Shown piece after piece: positions 17,105 through 25,935 of a DNA stretch of 64,000 bases (the first letter of the stretch is position 1; every line of letters begins with the position of its first letter). The DNA is taken from positions 83,934 to 147,933 of the forward strand of contig JAPPNJ010000104.1 of assembly GCA_028818705.1 (NCBI GenBank). Reading direction: 5' to 3'. This DNA is from Candidatus Poribacteria bacterium (GTDB lineage: Bacteria; Poribacteria; WGA-4E; WGA-3G). Both the position numbers and the translations under genes were made by a program. The notes under the pieces are model-generated. The model was not told where the DNA came from, made no database searches, and saw only the letters and a program-made list of their open reading frames with translations.

Positions 17105-19014
17105 CGTTTATCTGCACTTTGCCTTTCTTTAATGTCATCTACTACAGACTTTAAAAGTAAGACTTGAATCTGAGCACCTGATTTCGTGTTCTGTAGGTAG
17201 CGTGTTACCCCTGGATAGACTCTATCTTGATGATATCCACTGTGTTCTATGTCAGCAAACCCAAATTGGTCTGAGTTTGAAGTCCCTTCGTTCCATGCTA
17301 TAACCAATTTTAGTTCGCGAGGGTCCTTAGCTTCTCGTTCTAAATCTCGAATTAATGAGGCTGCTGTCACTTTAAAATCTATTGCCGAAAGTTGTCTGTC
17401 GTCCGCTGGTACTATAGGATCCTCCTTGTCTCCACTACGTCTTATGAGAAATCTGCCATCATAAGAATCTACTTGTGATAATCCAAAGTTCTGGTATCCG
17501 GTGAGATATTCTTTGCCAAGTAACTCAAAGAAAAGTGCGATGACATCATTTTCATCTCTAGGAACTTTTTTAACTGCAAGATCGGGAATACCAAGGCTGT
17601 CACGTCTCAAAAAGAAGTCCGGTTCTTCGTCTTCAGTTGGAGGATTCACTCTTCCGACCCAGTTACTTGCTGCAGTTTGAATTGTTGTCGCGTAGGCATC
17701 ATTCACAAATCGGCGTATGCGACTAACTAGGTGAGTATCAGCTAATTGTGATTTTCCATAGTTAAGTTGAGCATTTGTATCTATGACTAAATCAAAACAC
17801 CGAATATATGCCTGATTGCGCCCTCGAGTAAGATCTATAGCGTGTGTCGTGGCTACTCCATTCGCGGAAATAACCCGTTGACTCCCGCCCGGAAGGAATT
17901 CTTCAAACGAGGGAATATGACCAATAGTGAGGAGAATTCCATTAATTCTTGGAAACAGTTTTTCTCTATACTCTTTTATTGATTCCTTCACCGAGTTTGG
18001 AAATTCTCCGTGTTTGTTAGTGAGAAGTTTTTCATAATCTTCTTCATCAAAATAACTGGAAAAATTAAATCCTTTCCAAGTCCGGGTCAAATTTGTCCCT
18101 CCGCGCCCCAATGCTTCGCGGTATAAACCTGGGCGATTTTGCTGTGCGACCCAGTTGAGGTTATCTGATACTAGAAGATATTTGGGGCTAATTTTGAATG
18201 CAAATTTTGTTTTCCCATCGAAAAGGTCCCCTATTTCATCCCCAAAACTATCTGAAGGGTCGGAGCAGGTGACGCTTATTTTAATAACAGCGTCCGTTAA
18301 TTCTTTTTTTCTCCCAAGATAATTCAAAACATCTCCGGCATAAGTATGACGGCGGAGGAAAGCCTCCATTAAGCCAGAGAATCGGTTTTCATGAAAACCT
18401 CGGTCTACCGCAGATTTTAAGGCTTTGCCAAATCCAGTGTCATTACCTTGTGGCAAACATTGAGCATACATATTTTGCATGAATTGCTCAATGGGATCAT
18501 GTGCAATCTGATTGGGAAATTGATAATAAATTTCTGTTCCCTTTTTTAGTGGGGAGGAGTCATTAGGGAACTGACTAGGCACATGTAGATTAGAGGGTGG
18601 ATCTTTATCAAATTGGTAAGCGTTTGGTATTTCATAACAGAATGATTCATTATTTGAATGTCCCCGGATACTAAATCTTTTAGAAGAGAATAATACCACC
18701 TTTATCCCTACTCCTACAAATCCAAAAAGACGCGGGTTACCGTGGCGTTTTGTTCCACCACCCAGAAACAAGAGTTTTGGATTGTTTGGAAAACCAATAC
18801 CAGTATCAGTAACTTTGACAGACCTTTGGTCTAAGTTAAGATCAATAGTTATTTCATGAGAGGTTCCATCTGCCTCAACAACAGCATCAATAGCATTTTG
18901 GAGAACTTCCCCTAAGACGATTTGCGTGGGGTTATAAGCTCTAATTGTCTGCTTGAGTTGGTGGCGATAATGCTCACTTAAATCTGAAGGATTCAATAGA
19001 TCTAAAGATTCCAA
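17101..19014 (-). CDS. GHKL ATPase with a possible C-terminal PD-(D/E)xK nuclease domain
   Basis: A 637-residue protein beginning at a TTG (19014) with GGAG eight bases upstream. The GHKL site is clear: N-box in EVLQNAIDAV (Glu36, Asn40, Asp43), G1 DTGIGF (70-75) and G2 GFVGVGIKVVLF (98-109). Near the C-terminus a DGRFLI strand (Asp519) is followed by SAIDFKV (Asp546, Lys548), a helix AASLIRDLE and a hydrophobic strand LKLVIAW; this order fits the core of PD-(D/E)xK nucleases, with Asp in place of Glu in the ExK motif. The nuclease reading is inference. If correct, this would be the effector of the operon, gated by ATP-driven dimerisation. It overlaps the next gene by four bases. Confidence 0.7.
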   Translation of the reverse strand: MESLDLLNPSDLSEHYRHQLKQTIRAYNPTQIVLGEVLQNAIDAVVEADGTSHEITIDLNLDQRSVKVTDTGIGFPNNPKLLFLGGGTKRHGNPRLFGFVGVGIKVVLFSSKRFSIRGHSNNESFCYEIPNAYQFDKDPPSNLHVPSQFPNDSSPLKKGTEIYYQFPNQIAHDPIEQFMQNMYAQCLPQGNDTGFGKALKSAVDRGFHENRFSGLMEAFLRRHTYAGDVLNYLGRKKELTDAVIKISVTCSDPSDSFGDEIGDLFDGKTKFAFKISPKYLLVSDNLNWVAQQNRPGLYREALGRGGTNLTRTWKGFNFSSYFDEEDYEKLLTNKHGEFPNSVKESIKEYREKLFPRINGILLTIGHIPSFEEFLPGGSQRVISANGVATTHAIDLTRGRNQAYIRCFDLVIDTNAQLNYGKSQLADTHLVSRIRRFVNDAYATTIQTAASNWVGRVNPPTEDEEPDFFLRRDSLGIPDLAVKKVPRDENDVIALFFELLGKEYLTGYQNFGLSQVDSYDGRFLIRRSGDKEDPIVPADDRQLSAIDFKVTAASLIRDLEREAKDPRELKLVIAWNEGTSNSDQFGFADIEHSGYHQDRVYPGVTRYLQNTKSGAQIQVLLLKSVVDDIKERQSADKR

Positions 19015-19064
19015 GTTCCTAACTCCATTCGCTGTTTATTAGGTTAGAGGTGGATGCTTATTTA

Positions 19065-19895
19065 TCACTTATGGCAAATCAAACATGGTTCTTCATCGTC
19101 TTCGTCGTCGTGAACATCGGTGAGGATTTCTATCAGGCGACGATTTGGTTTTTCCTTTTTCTTTGATGTCTTTGCCTGTTCAGTACGTGCCTTAATTTCT
19201 GCCACCCGTTCTGGCTTCGACAGTTCCGCCAGGCTTTCTCCTTGACTCCACGTGAAGTGCTCACCAGTCTCTGGATTAAACTTTTCATATTCTTTAGCAA
19301 GTTCAAAAAGATCGGGATGTTGCTCTAAGAGTCCTACCCATTCAGATTTGCGTTGGAAAAAACAGAAGTAGCACCCGGACCGCGTCCGCCATTTGTAATA
19401 GTCGGGTAGACCTAGTCCATTGTCCTCCAAGATTTGATAAACGTACTCTTTAGTTCTGCCGTCTTCTTTGAAAGGATATTTGGGGATAATGTTTCGGTGA
19501 GATGTTGTTTTCAGTGGTTTGTAACCAATACGCTCTTCGTCAGCACGAATAGCGATGTAGTGATATACTTTATTTTTACCAACGTATTCCTCAATATATT
19601 TCTCAAAAGGTCTGATCTTGAGCTTGATAGTACACCAGCGGACCTGAGACGATGGCAGCATTCCTCCGTGAAGCGTCAACCAGTGATCGAAATCGCGTTC
19701 CACATTGAGACGGATGATCGGTTTACCGAGTAATATCTCTAACTTATCCAAATACTCATAGGTCTCTGGTAGTTCTTTTCCGGTATCAGTGAAAAAGTAT
19801 TCCATTTCTGGCTCTTTGTCTCGCATGTAAATGGCAAGTGCTGAGCTATCTTTTCCACCCGAAAGTCCAAGAAAATGACGTATTTTTTCTGCCAT
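19065..19895 (-). CDS. PAPS-reductase family (DndC-like) ATP pyrophosphatase
   Basis: A 276-residue member of the adenine nucleotide alpha-hydrolase/PAPS reductase superfamily. The PP-loop SGGKDS is at 12-17, followed by FTDTGKELPETYEY (35-48). Candidate Fe-S or catalytic cysteines are Cys88 (VRWCTIKLK), Cys175/Cys178 (SGCYFCFFQ) and a C-terminal CLIC (Cys271/Cys274). It is much shorter than classical DndC of phosphorothioation systems but keeps the same loop-Cys layout. The start is firm: AGGAGG lies five bases upstream of the ATG. In this operon the protein would supply a sulfur- or nucleotide-transfer step, possibly marking DNA or another molecule. No cysteine biosynthesis genes are nearby, which argues against a sulfate assimilation role. 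Confidence 0.85.
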   Translation of the reverse strand: MAEKIRHFLGLSGGKDSSALAIYMRDKEPEMEYFFTDTGKELPETYEYLDKLEILLGKPIIRLNVERDFDHWLTLHGGMLPSSQVRWCTIKLKIRPFEKYIEEYVGKNKVYHYIAIRADEERIGYKPLKTTSHRNIIPKYPFKEDGRTKEYVYQILEDNGLGLPDYYKWRTRSGCYFCFFQRKSEWVGLLEQHPDLFELAKEYEKFNPETGEHFTWSQGESLAELSKPERVAEIKARTEQAKTSKKKEKPNRRLIEILTDVHDDEDDEEPCLICHK

Positions 19896-19986
19896 GCTGC
19901 CTCCTATAAATGCCTTTAATCGAGAACTGTTACCTTAAATCAATTTTAACATAACGCACAGGAAAAGCAAACTAAATTTTACTTTC

Positions 19987-22900
19987 CTATTCTTCCTGCT
20001 GTTGCCTCCATTCTTGTGAAATTCGTGCTAAAATAGCACTACGAAGATCAGGATCGGCATCTATCTCAATAGCATTAAGTGCTTGTTTTAATACTTTTCC
20101 TATTTTGGGAATCTCTTTCTCAGTGGTAAGCGGCAAGGTGACAACCCATTCTTGTTCAGGTTGATTTGGCCTAGTGATTCCTATCCGAATTGGTTCATCT
20201 TCTGACGATTCAGAATGTTTTCGTTTTTCATAGGCCAGCACTTTAAAATGCTGGAACTTCCTTGTGAGTTGGGAAAGGTTAATTTCAAATTGTCCTTTAT
20301 CTCTGTCTGTCCAAGATGCAGGCGGTTTGTTGACTACAAAAGTTGCAATTGCTTCAAGCCAATTATCTAAATCAAGTTCGGTATCGCGAATCCGCATCAA
20401 AAATCCTGTGAGTTGTGTTCCTCTTGTAACCGCCTCTAACGGTTCAGCTATATTGATTAATTCTCTGCGGAGTTGTTCACCTCTATATTCTAAAGAGAAA
20501 TTAAATGCTAACTGCTCTTGAACGGAGTTTAGTAGAGAGGGATAAATTTGTTTTAGTTCATTTAATGCATTTTGAAATGCTTTGAAGAATTGGTCTGTCT
20601 GTGGGGTAATATCTGTTTTTGCCCCAAGAACAGTATAGCCCATGATTTTGGGTAAATCATGAAAGAGTAGTCTATCAGGTTCATGCGCATCTAAAACGAC
20701 ATCCCGCAGGTTTTTTGCATTTTCGCTCAAAGCTTGAGTCATCAAAGTGTACTTGGGAAGTCTGGCAACAAGAAGCATAAGTGGTGTGGCTACTGTTAAC
20801 AGATTTGGTATGTCTGTATCTGATGTGTGCTCAAGAGTCTTTAGGTACTGTACTAAAACATCTGTTCTGTGGGTTGTCATCCGAAACCTTTTCAGTTTAA
20901 ATTGTTTCGGAACCTTAAGCAGCCGTTCAAAAACTGGCATTGACAGATCCGGTACAAAGGAGTCATTTTCATAGAGTGCAACTTCTGTTTTGTAACAGAG
21001 TATCGCAGCACACAACAGAATTGGAAGTGGACCCCTTCGGATTCCATAAGGCGATGCCATTAGACTTTTATAGAGTCTTTCAATAGGTTTTCGTTCATTT
21101 TCGCACTCGGTAAGAAAATCCTCAATAGCACTCCATGTATGCTTCATTCTGTTCTTATCGTGTGGTTTTTTGGGTGGATGAAACCTCCATTTATGGTAAT
21201 AGCTTCGATGTATTCCTGAATTCAATAAGAGTGAACGATAGATGCTCATTTCAGGCGGATAACCGGTGATACCAAGATTTTCTTGGTCACCATTTTCAAG
21301 CATGGCTTGGATTAATTCTCGCCTTGCTGCTGTCACTGTCCCAGAGATTTTTCGTCGATTGATGAGTTCATTTCGTAGGATCGGTGTTCGGTTATAAACT
21401 TGGTCGCAGATTGTTGACAGGTATACGTTTCTTACGCTATGGGTTGAAATATTTTTCTTTTGTCGTCCTTTATGGTACCAGCGGCAGGTGCTTTTGTTGT
21501 CTTCGTCAAAAATTGCTTTTAATTGTCTCGAAACATCTTCTTCTGCTTCTATAAGTCTTGCTGATAGTTCACGTCTTGCGACCTGATTCCTCAGTAATTT
21601 AGATATATGTTGTTGAACCCATCGTAATTTTGCCACCTCACAAACCGCCTCTTGCAAAGAACCAATAGAGTTAGGAATTGCAATCAAGACTTCTTCTCGG
21701 TTTACCTTTTTTGCTTTTTTGCGTAACTGTTCCGATTCAGATTCACTTATAGGCAATGCATAAAGTACGAGACCATCTGCATCTTCAAGTGATTCTTTCA
21801 AATTCACATCAAAGTTCTCAAGATCGGTGTAACGAACAGTAAAGTACCGTAAAGTGCCTTTATCAAATAGATGACGCTTGGCAACCAAGGGACGTTTCGG
21901 CATGTAGTGCGATAGGTTTATATCAAGTGCTCCCGTTGCGTTAACGTGTGTTTCAGCTTCAAGGAGTTTTGCTTCAATGTCAATGTCACTTCCTTCCCAT
22001 ATTGAAAAAGTATCGTTGTAGTGACGGTAGATAATAATCGAATGTTTCTTTAGCTCAGTGATTGCAAAACGAAAGTCTTTTGCAAAGGTTTTTGAATTAT
22101 CGTCAAGAGCATAATAAAGCAACTTTTCTGAAGCTTTTAAACCGTTGATTGCCTCTCCGGCGATACCGAGGAGTCCAATAGTCTTAATCAGTTTAACCGC
22201 TATTTCAGGAGGATCCGGCAACCGATTAATAGCGTATTCAATTTCAGCCCATTTCTTACCGGGCCCAGAGGTATAGAGTTTATTACCTTGCGTGATGTTA
22301 AGGTAATCGTACAGGTTTGCAAGTCTATACATCGGCAGTCGGTTGCCATCATAATGTTTGTTTGAAAGGAAGTGTTGTAAGCCGTAGGGTTCACTTGAAC
22401 TCAGAAAAGTGAAAAGGGAACGTTCGTTCTGTGCGAATCGTCGAAAAAGTGGTCCAATAAGGAGTGCCACTGTAGGATGAAGCGGAAGACAACTTTCCAA
22501 GAGTTGGATAAATTCGGTATCGTCAAGTTGGTGAAGTTTAATCCCTAATTCAGTTACATTGTTAAAATTATCTTTGCAGGTAATTTCTGAAGACTTCTCA
22601 AGTGCTTTGCCAACTAAGCGGAGTAACTGCTCTGTAGGTTCGGTAAACGGAACATCTTCAAATCGCCCTTGGATCTTTGCCCATTCCTCACGTTGTAATT
22701 TTGCGGTACGTTGTCCGTACATTTCAAATGCTTGATGAAGGATAGTGAGTAAAAATAACGGTGTTTTTCCACTTCTCTCAGCAAATTCGGCAAGTTCTTG
22801 TAGAACATGTATATCTCCTTGTGCCGGATATTGAGAAGCATATTCAAGAAATTTCCCAAACTCATCAATCACGAGCAATAGCCCGGTGCCTTCATGTTCC

Positions 22901-23475
22901 TCAATTTGGTGTATTGCTGATTCAAAGAGTTTTACAATTTCAGAGGAGTTGGGGAGGGTTCCTTTTTCTGCTGCTTCTAAACATTTCTTAATTGTCGGAA
23001 GTGGGGGTTTTGTTTCTGATATTCCATTGAAAGAGGCGAGACCCCGTTGCAAACTACGTAAAAGAGCAAGCGAGATTGGAGCACGTTCTCCAGAAATAAG
23101 AATTGGACAGAATTGAAAAGAAGAAGACTGTTTGTTACCTTTTATGTTAGTGAATCGCTTATGTAAGGGAGTATTTTGTTGTTCAAGTAGTTTTAATGCT
23201 TGTCCCTTTATCGGAGAAACGGAACTCCCCATCAGATTTGCAGTGAAGAGGGCAAAAGCCGATTTTCCAGATCCGTAAGGTCCAGTGAGAGACCATGCTT
23301 TCGATGACTCTCCGTTTTCTAAAGCCGAAGCGACACGTTCTAACATTTCAAGCGCTGTTACTGTTACAACGTACCCTTCCAAAAGATTTTCATCGGTATA
23401 GAAATCCCGTTCCAGATGAATTGAGCGTCGGAAACGTCCTTTAACGTGAAAAATGTCAGATAGTACTTTACTCAT
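19987..23475 (-). CDS. Large P-loop ATPase, BREX BrxC/PglY-like
   Basis: A protein of about 1162 residues. Numbering below is from an alternative GTG at 23481; the better start is the ATG at 23475, with AAAGG five bases upstream and an 8-bp overlap (ATGAGTAA) with the preceding stop. Walker A is GPYGSGKS (about 67-74) and Walker B is LLLVIDEFGKFLEYA (201-215), a signature I associate with BrxC/PglY ATPases of BREX. The rest is largely helical with no nuclease or helicase motif that I can see. Large ATPases of this class act as platforms in defence complexes. It follows the DUF4007 gene directly, so the two are likely co-translated partners. Confidence 0.75.
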   Translation of the reverse strand: MSKVLSDIFHVKGRFRRSIHLERDFYTDENLLEGYVVTVTALEMLERVASALENGESSKAWSLTGPYGSGKSAFALFTANLMGSSVSPIKGQALKLLEQQNTPLHKRFTNIKGNKQSSSFQFCPILISGERAPISLALLRSLQRGLASFNGISETKPPLPTIKKCLEAAEKGTLPNSSEIVKLFESAIHQIEEHEGTGLLLVIDEFGKFLEYASQYPAQGDIHVLQELAEFAERSGKTPLFLLTILHQAFEMYGQRTAKLQREEWAKIQGRFEDVPFTEPTEQLLRLVGKALEKSSEITCKDNFNNVTELGIKLHQLDDTEFIQLLESCLPLHPTVALLIGPLFRRFAQNERSLFTFLSSSEPYGLQHFLSNKHYDGNRLPMYRLANLYDYLNITQGNKLYTSGPGKKWAEIEYAINRLPDPPEIAVKLIKTIGLLGIAGEAINGLKASEKLLYYALDDNSKTFAKDFRFAITELKKHSIIIYRHYNDTFSIWEGSDIDIEAKLLEAETHVNATGALDINLSHYMPKRPLVAKRHLFDKGTLRYFTVRYTDLENFDVNLKESLEDADGLVLYALPISESESEQLRKKAKKVNREEVLIAIPNSIGSLQEAVCEVAKLRWVQQHISKLLRNQVARRELSARLIEAEEDVSRQLKAIFDEDNKSTCRWYHKGRQKKNISTHSVRNVYLSTICDQVYNRTPILRNELINRRKISGTVTAARRELIQAMLENGDQENLGITGYPPEMSIYRSLLLNSGIHRSYYHKWRFHPPKKPHDKNRMKHTWSAIEDFLTECENERKPIERLYKSLMASPYGIRRGPLPILLCAAILCYKTEVALYENDSFVPDLSMPVFERLLKVPKQFKLKRFRMTTHRTDVLVQYLKTLEHTSDTDIPNLLTVATPLMLLVARLPKYTLMTQALSENAKNLRDVVLDAHEPDRLLFHDLPKIMGYTVLGAKTDITPQTDQFFKAFQNALNELKQIYPSLLNSVQEQLAFNFSLEYRGEQLRRELINIAEPLEAVTRGTQLTGFLMRIRDTELDLDNWLEAIATFVVNKPPASWTDRDKGQFEINLSQLTRKFQHFKVLAYEKRKHSESSEDEPIRIGITRPNQPEQEWVVTLPLTTEKEIPKIGKVLKQALNAIEIDADPDLRSAILARISQEWRQQQEE

Positions 23476-24421
23476 AAACACCTTTCAAAAGTTTTAGCGT
23501 ATCCAATTTCTCGCGTCGGGAAATCTGCTTTAATCCTGCGGTATCATCATAAGTTATATTACCGTCAGTTATTGATTCAAGCTTTTCAAGGTGCATGACC
23601 AGTGTATTCTCATCAAGTTTGAAAACTTGACCAGGACTTAATTTTGAATACATGATTTTTGAAAAAGAAAGTGTGTTCGCGTTTGGAAAACGATCATTCC
23701 AGAATGCGGTTATAGTTAGTGCAAGCATTGAATCTGTCAACGATGGTTTTGCCCCCAAATTGAATTGATACCTATTTTCGTCTTGTTCAACCTGTACTTC
23801 TCGAATTAAGTCTAATTCTACCAGTGGGCAATCAAATGTGTCCTCAATAATTGCAGTTTCTGATGAGTGTGAAAGACAATATGTTCGAAAAAAGCAGTTG
23901 ACATCCTTTTGGATCGTATTTTCGGAAGGCTGCTTTCTTATGTTTTTTTGTTGTTTTATCCAGTAGATAAGGTCCTTAGTTAAGGATTTTTTTGTGAACT
24001 CTGGATAATTGAGAAAATTAAAAGCCCAAGAGCACGTAGCTGCTTGATCTTTATTTGTTGCAATTTTCCAATGGATCCACCACAAAGTAGATGGATTTTC
24101 GAGGTAAGGGTCAAATCCCTTTTTATCCTTAAAAATTGCTTCACCAAAATCAGATGCCTTAAAACCACGCGGATCAGAACCGTCCTCTTTTTTTTCAATA
24201 AGGTTGGCAGCTAAACACCAATGACGTATGGAACTCACCATGTTTTTACCAACACCTAAAACAACAGGCGCGTCGTCATCAGCAAAAACGTTTGATTTTT
24301 CTATCACTGCATCAACGCCCTTTTTCAGCCATGTATACCGGAAGGGGAAGGTCTGGTGTCCTGAAAAAGAGGGCCTCACCAGATATGGTGGAGTTGTATG
24401 TTCAGCAAGAAAATTTTCCAT
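23468..24421 (-). CDS. DUF4007 family protein, first gene of the defence-like operon
   Basis: A 317-residue protein when started at the ATG at 24421. The N-terminal motif FSGHQTFPFRYTWLKKGVDA and the following LGVGKNMVSSIRHWC are hallmarks of DUF4007. The family is usually found next to defence genes and, as I recall, to PAPS-reductase-like genes; it contains helical DNA-binding-like regions, so a recognition or regulatory role is plausible. A longer frame to 24460 would start upstream of a near-consensus promoter whose -10 box ends seven bases before 24421, so translation from 24421 on a leaderless transcript is the consistent reading. The 3' end overlaps the ATPase gene. Confidence 0.8.
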   Translation of the reverse strand: MENFLAEHTTPPYLVRPSFSGHQTFPFRYTWLKKGVDAVIEKSNVFADDDAPVVLGVGKNMVSSIRHWCLAANLIEKKEDGSDPRGFKASDFGEAIFKDKKGFDPYLENPSTLWWIHWKIATNKDQAATCSWAFNFLNYPEFTKKSLTKDLIYWIKQQKNIRKQPSENTIQKDVNCFFRTYCLSHSSETAIIEDTFDCPLVELDLIREVQVEQDENRYQFNLGAKPSLTDSMLALTITAFWNDRFPNANTLSFSKIMYSKLSPGQVFKLDENTLVMHLEKLESITDGNITYDDTAGLKQISRREKLDTLKLLKGVYE

Positions 24422-24428
24422 ACAACTT

Positions 24429-24457
24429 ATTATACAATAAATAGTTAGAAAAAGCAA
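24429..24457 (-). promoter_or_regulatory. Near-consensus promoter of the defence-like operon, leaderless geometry
   Basis: On the minus strand TTGCTT (24457-24452) and TATAAT (24434-24429) are separated by exactly 17 bases. The ATG of the DUF4007 gene begins seven bases after the -10 box, so the expected transcription start coincides with the start codon. Confidence 0.7.
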
Positions 24458-24475
24458 CACGTTTTTACAAAAGGA

Positions 24476-24661
24476 TCATATCCATAATCGCAGTGCCTTG
24501 TTCACAGACGCAGCGTCTGAAAACACCGCGGCGACATCGGGTTCTAACTTGGCAAAGTTACCGAACTGCTTACGCGCGGGACCGGACTTCCGCACTCGCA
24601 ACTTTCTCTGATCATACTCTGGACGGAGTTCATCTTGTATTATTGTTTTATCCTTCTTCAT
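24476..24661 (-). CDS. Small antitoxin-like protein, unpartnered
   Basis: A 61-residue basic protein ending LEPDVAAVFSDAASVNKALRLWI. This C-terminal pattern (hydrophobic-Pro-Asp-Val-Ala-x-Val-Phe...Val-Asn-x-Ala-Leu-Arg) is common in short ribbon-helix-helix or antitoxin-like proteins of bacteria. The N-terminal part has ELRPEYD, another phrase seen in small antitoxins. No toxin gene is next to it; downstream is the operon promoter and upstream an IS630 element, so a partner may have been lost at the IS insertion. No strong ribosome binding site is seen. Functional assignment is tentative. Confidence 0.5.
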   Translation of the reverse strand: MKKDKTIIQDELRPEYDQRKLRVRKSGPARKQFGNFAKLEPDVAAVFSDAASVNKALRLWI

Positions 24662-24763
24662 ATTCCATTAGGATTAACCTAACATCGAATGTATCAGATG
24701 GTTTGTCTGAAGTTTTTGGCGGGCAACGATAGATTCATTTTATTATACCCTATATAAGCAATA

Positions 24764-25420
24764 TTAAATATACATATTACAGTTTTCTAAGTTCAGTTGT
24801 TGTGTTTCATGAGTTCCCATCAGAGATCGGAATCTCGAAAAAGGTAATCTCTGAAGCCACCCCATGACGGCTTCACAGAGTTCAGTGAAACTTTCAAAGA
24901 AATAACTCCTGTTGATTTGCTCTCGCATCAGATGCCACAAGCGTTCAATGAGATTCAGATGTGGACTATAAGTCGGCATTGGCACTAAACGTAATCGGTC
25001 TTTGTGGCGAATGAGAAAATCATCTAATTTTGCTGTTGTATGGCTTGAGGCATTATCTCGGACGATAAACAGCAACTCATCAGGAAACATGTCCATGAGA
25101 TTTTGCCAATGCGTTTTCATTTCAAGATGCGTTTTATTGCTATAGATCTCATACAAGCCATCCCCTGAGGGATATTCTAAGGAGCCGATAAGATACTTCC
25201 GCTGGTTTTTACCAGGGGTGTTGACTTTATACTCACTGCCTTGCTCCCGATAGACGCGTCCGGTCTTCGGGCACCAAGACACATTGGCTTCATCAAAGAA
25301 AAATAGGCGAGCCTCCTTTTGACTTGCTTTCGCTGGCGGGAGCCCTAAACGCTGAAGTTGGGTATCTGGGACAAGCAACCGAGTCGCCTCGCTGGTTAGG
25401 TGTCCCGTTTTCGCAAACAC
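24764..25420 (-). CDS. IS630 transposase, C-terminal DDE catalytic part
   Basis: This frame encodes the catalytic domain of an IS630 transposase. The DDE residues are visible in ARLFFFDEANVSW (first Asp), FIVRDNASSH (second Asp) and TYSPHLNLIERLW (final Glu). It begins with GTG at 25420 as an isolated frame but more likely is reached from the upstream frame by a -1 shift at the A-run on the minus strand (25411-25408), giving a junction ELACLRK-TGHLTSEAT. Some IS630 elements are thought to use such frameshifting. The alternative is a simple inactivating indel. The stop codon overlaps the left terminal repeat. Confidence 0.8.
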   Translation of the reverse strand: MFAKTGHLTSEATRLLVPDTQLQRLGLPPAKASQKEARLFFFDEANVSWCPKTGRVYREQGSEYKVNTPGKNQRKYLIGSLEYPSGDGLYEIYSNKTHLEMKTHWQNLMDMFPDELLFIVRDNASSHTTAKLDDFLIRHKDRLRLVPMPTYSPHLNLIERLWHLMREQINRSYFFESFTELCEAVMGWLQRLPFSRFRSLMGTHETQQLNLENCNMYI

Positions 25421-25935
25421 GCCAACTCCCTAAGTTGATGCCGTTTGGCTTGATAGTCAGGATCCGGACTCCCTACGCGGAGTTTACTCCGACCTGTTCG
25501 GTAGCCGATGCGCCGTAAAGCAAAATGGATGGCAGGCGGTGTTACCGAAATCTCATGGTACACCTTGAAATAAATACGCATCAGGTCAAGCGTCCATTGC
25601 CGAGAATCCGTCTGAAGTTTTTCATATTGATTCGGGGTTTGCTGAAAAAGTCGCTCCCAATCAGATTTACTGAAGTGTGTGATTTTACCACGATGTCCCG
25701 GTGGACGCTTGGGCATCAAGGCTTCTAAGCCAGAGGCGTTATACTTATGAATATAACTCCGAACGCTGTCAGCTGAAAGATTGAACATCTTGGCGAGTTG
25801 CGGCACCGACATCCCCTGGGTAGCAGAGAGTTTGATGATCAATAAACGTTGATACCATTTGGGTTTGATCGCTTCAGAAAGCGCAACATCAAGATGTTGC
25901 AGTGCTGAGGCATCCTCAAGTTTCGCGTAGATCAT
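25396..25935 (-). CDS. IS630 transposase, N-terminal helix-turn-helix part
   Basis: A 179-residue frame with the DNA-binding half of the transposase. The first HTH is in GMSVPQLAKMFNLSADSVRSYI, followed by GLEALMPKRPPGHRGK, a linker typical of IS630/winged-helix transposases, and TPPAIHFALRRIGYRTGR. It ends at TAA 25396-25398, 25 bases after the alternative frame opens. Fusing the two frames at the AAAA run would give a protein of about 390 residues. Start is ATG at 25935, close to the right terminal repeat. Confidence 0.8.
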   Translation of the reverse strand: MIYAKLEDASALQHLDVALSEAIKPKWYQRLLIIKLSATQGMSVPQLAKMFNLSADSVRSYIHKYNASGLEALMPKRPPGHRGKITHFSKSDWERLFQQTPNQYEKLQTDSRQWTLDLMRIYFKVYHEISVTPPAIHFALRRIGYRTGRSKLRVGSPDPDYQAKRHQLRELACLRKRDT

